Below are positions 6,105 through 7,422 of a stretch of 7,422 nucleotides of DNA, piece by piece. Both the position numbers and the translations under genes were made by a program. This stretch comes from Pseudomonadota bacterium (GTDB lineage: Bacteria > Pseudomonadota > Alphaproteobacteria > Sphingomonadales > Sphingomonadaceae). How positions within the stretch are numbered: the first letter of the stretch is position 1; each line of letters begins with the position of its first letter. The notes beneath the pieces are model-generated. The model made no database searches. It was given only the letters and a program-made list of their open reading frames with translations, and was not told the origin of the DNA. The stretch spans positions 1 through 7,422 of the forward strand of contig JAEWCK010000199.1 of NCBI GenBank assembly GCA_023390675.1, given 5' to 3'.

Positions 6105-7422
6105 TCAGGCGGCGGCGCGGACCCGCTCGACGCCGCCCAGCGAATTGGGGCCGGCCTGGACGATCTCGACCTCGACGATGTCGCCGATCGCCGCGCCGGT
6201 CTCGAGGTGGACCGACTGGAGCCAGGGCGACTTGCCGATCATCTGGCCTGCGTGGCGGCCGGGGCGTTCGATCAGGACCTGGCAGGCCTTGCCGACACTC
6301 GCCTGGTTGAACGCGAGCTGATCGCGATTGAGCGCGGACTGGAGGCGCTGGAGGCGCTCGTCCATCACGGGCGCGGGCACGAAGCCCTCGGTCATCTCGG
6401 CGGCGGGCGTGCCGGAGCGGGGCGAATATTTGAAGCTGAAGCACTGGGCATAGCCGACTGCGTCGACGAGGCTCAGCGTCTCGGCGAAATCGGCTTCGGT
6501 CTCGCCCGGAAAGCCGACGATGAAGTCGCCCGACAGCGCGATGTCGGGCCGCGCGGCGCGGACGCGGTCGAGGATGCGCAGGTAGGAGTCCCGCGTGTGG
6601 CTGCGGTTCATCGCCTTGAGGATGCGGTCGCTCCCCGCCTGCACGGGCAGGTGCAGGAAGGGCATCAGCTTTTCGACTTCGGCGTGGGCGCGGATCAGGC
6701 CCTCGCGCATGTCGTTGGGATGGGAGGTCGTGTAGCGGATGCGGTGCAGCCCCTCGATCCGGTCGAGCGCGTGGATCAGGCCGTGGAGGCCGGTGCCCGC
6801 GTCGTCGTCCCACGCATTGACGTTCTGGCCGAGCAGCGTGATCTCGCGCGCGCCGGCCTCTACCAGCGCCTTGGCCTCGTCGACCAGCGCGGTGAAGGGG
6901 CGGCTGATCTCGGCGCCGCGGGTGTAGGGCACGACGCAATAGGTGCAAAACTTGTCGCAACCTTCCTGCACGGTGAGGAAGGCGGCCGGGCCGACCTTGC
7001 GGCGCCTGGGCAGCGTCTCGAACTTGCTGAGCGCCGGCATGTCGGTGTCGAGCGCCGAGGCGCCCTGCGCGGCCTTGGCGACCAGCGCGGGCAAGTTGTG
7101 ATAGGCCTGCGGGCCGACGACGACATCGACCTTCGCCCGGCGGACAATCTCCTCGCCCTCCGCCTGCGCGACGCAGCCGGCGATCGCGATCATCGGCGCG
7201 GCGCGCTCGTTCGCGGCGGCGTTCTTGCGAAGGCGGCCGACGTCCGAATACACCTTCTCAGTCGCCTTCTCGCGGATGTGGCAGGTGTTGAGCACGACGA
7301 GATCGGCGGCGTCGGCATCGGCGGCGGCGGTGAGGCCCTGGGCGGCCATCAGCTCGGCCATGCGCTCGCCGTCATAGACGTTCATCTGGCAGCCGAACGA
7401 CTTGACGTGGAAGGTCCTGGGA
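6105..7422 (-). CDS. miaB: tRNA-2-methylthio-N6-dimethylallyladenosine synthase (start just outside window)
   Basis: Radical-SAM methylthiotransferase that converts i6A37 to ms2i6A37 in tRNAs reading UNN codons, using two 4Fe-4S clusters. 438 residues are visible. The N-terminal MTTase domain holds cluster cysteines at visible residues 11 (SFGCQMN), 47 (NTCHIREK) and 83 (AGCVAQAEG). The radical-SAM motif CDKFCTYC (155, 159, 162) follows with VVPYTRGAE, then the usual SHPNDM and GFPGETEADF segments. The C-terminus, from about residue 375, is a TRAM RNA-binding domain (SPWLQSVHL, GDIVEVEI). An ATG at 7385 is not the start: the reading frame continues upstream as RTFHVKSFGCQ and contains the essential first cysteine, so the true start is probably only a few codons beyond 7422. 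All six cluster cysteines are intact. It is separated from phoH by 236 bp and may share its transcript or not. Confidence 0.96.
   Translation of the reverse strand, partial: PRTFHVKSFGCQMNVYDGERMAELMAAQGLTAAADADAADLVVLNTCHIREKATEKVYSDVGRLRKNAAANERAAPMIAIAGCVAQAEGEEIVRRAKVDVVVGPQAYHNLPALVAKAAQGASALDTDMPALSKFETLPRRRKVGPAAFLTVQEGCDKFCTYCVVPYTRGAEISRPFTALVDEAKALVEAGAREITLLGQNVNAWDDDAGTGLHGLIHALDRIEGLHRIRYTTSHPNDMREGLIRAHAEVEKLMPFLHLPVQAGSDRILKAMNRSHTRDSYLRILDRVRAARPDIALSGDFIVGFPGETEADFAETLSLVDAVGYAQCFSFKYSPRSGTPAAEMTEGFVPAPVMDERLQRLQSALNRDQLAFNQASVGKACQVLIERPGRHAGQMIGKSPWLQSVHLETGAAIGDIVEVEIVQAGPNSLGGVERVRAAA

Noticed and set aside
1..7422. Undescribed defence, phage or mobile gene system
   Set aside because: No nuclease-toxin pairs, transposase, integrase, reverse transcriptase or CRISPR repeats were seen; the genes are mostly conserved housekeeping.

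Overview
The window is GC-rich alphaproteobacterial DNA. Protein character and gene order suggest the order Sphingomonadales, most likely a Sphingomonas relative; this is my judgement from sequence style and was not tested by a search. Both ends are cut inside genes: lnt loses its 3' part at the left edge, and miaB loses its first few codons at the right edge.

Almost everything is on the minus strand. Read from right to left (the direction of transcription), the order is miaB (tRNA ms2i6A37 methylthiotransferase), a 236-bp gap, phoH/ybeZ (PhoH-family ATPase), ybeY (16S rRNA maturation RNase), corC/ybeX (CBS-domain protein), a membrane-anchored PQQ-type sugar/sorbosone dehydrogenase homologue, a small predicted exported four-cysteine protein of unknown function, then lnt (apolipoprotein N-acyltransferase). 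This is the widely conserved miaB-ybeZ-ybeY-ybeX-lnt neighbourhood, which links tRNA modification, ribosome/RNA quality control and lipoprotein maturation. Here three accessory genes lie between corC and lnt.

phoH, ybeY, corC, the dehydrogenase gene and the exported-protein gene are tightly packed: gaps of 36, 8 and 16 bp plus one ATGA stop/start overlap. They look like one operon. Between that run and lnt, a single plus-strand gene for a VOC (glyoxalase/dioxygenase-fold) protein breaks the co-direction. It meets the exported-protein gene tail to tail, with the two stop codons sharing a CTAG, and diverges from lnt.

Two non-coding structures stand out. A 135-bp element between lnt and the VOC gene has 30-bp imperfect inverted ends (25/30 paired, outer 12 perfect) and looks like a palindromic intergenic repeat or MITE-like element. 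A much smaller hairpin with a similar AATCCTCCCC core lies directly before ybeY and encloses its Shine-Dalgarno sequence. The 236-bp gap before phoH holds an odd palindrome, a spaced heptamer repeat, a tandem 9-bp repeat and a weak match to an EcfG-type (general stress) promoter. I found no CRISPR array, RNA gene, transposase, phage gene or clearly new defence-type system; most of the window is conserved housekeeping.
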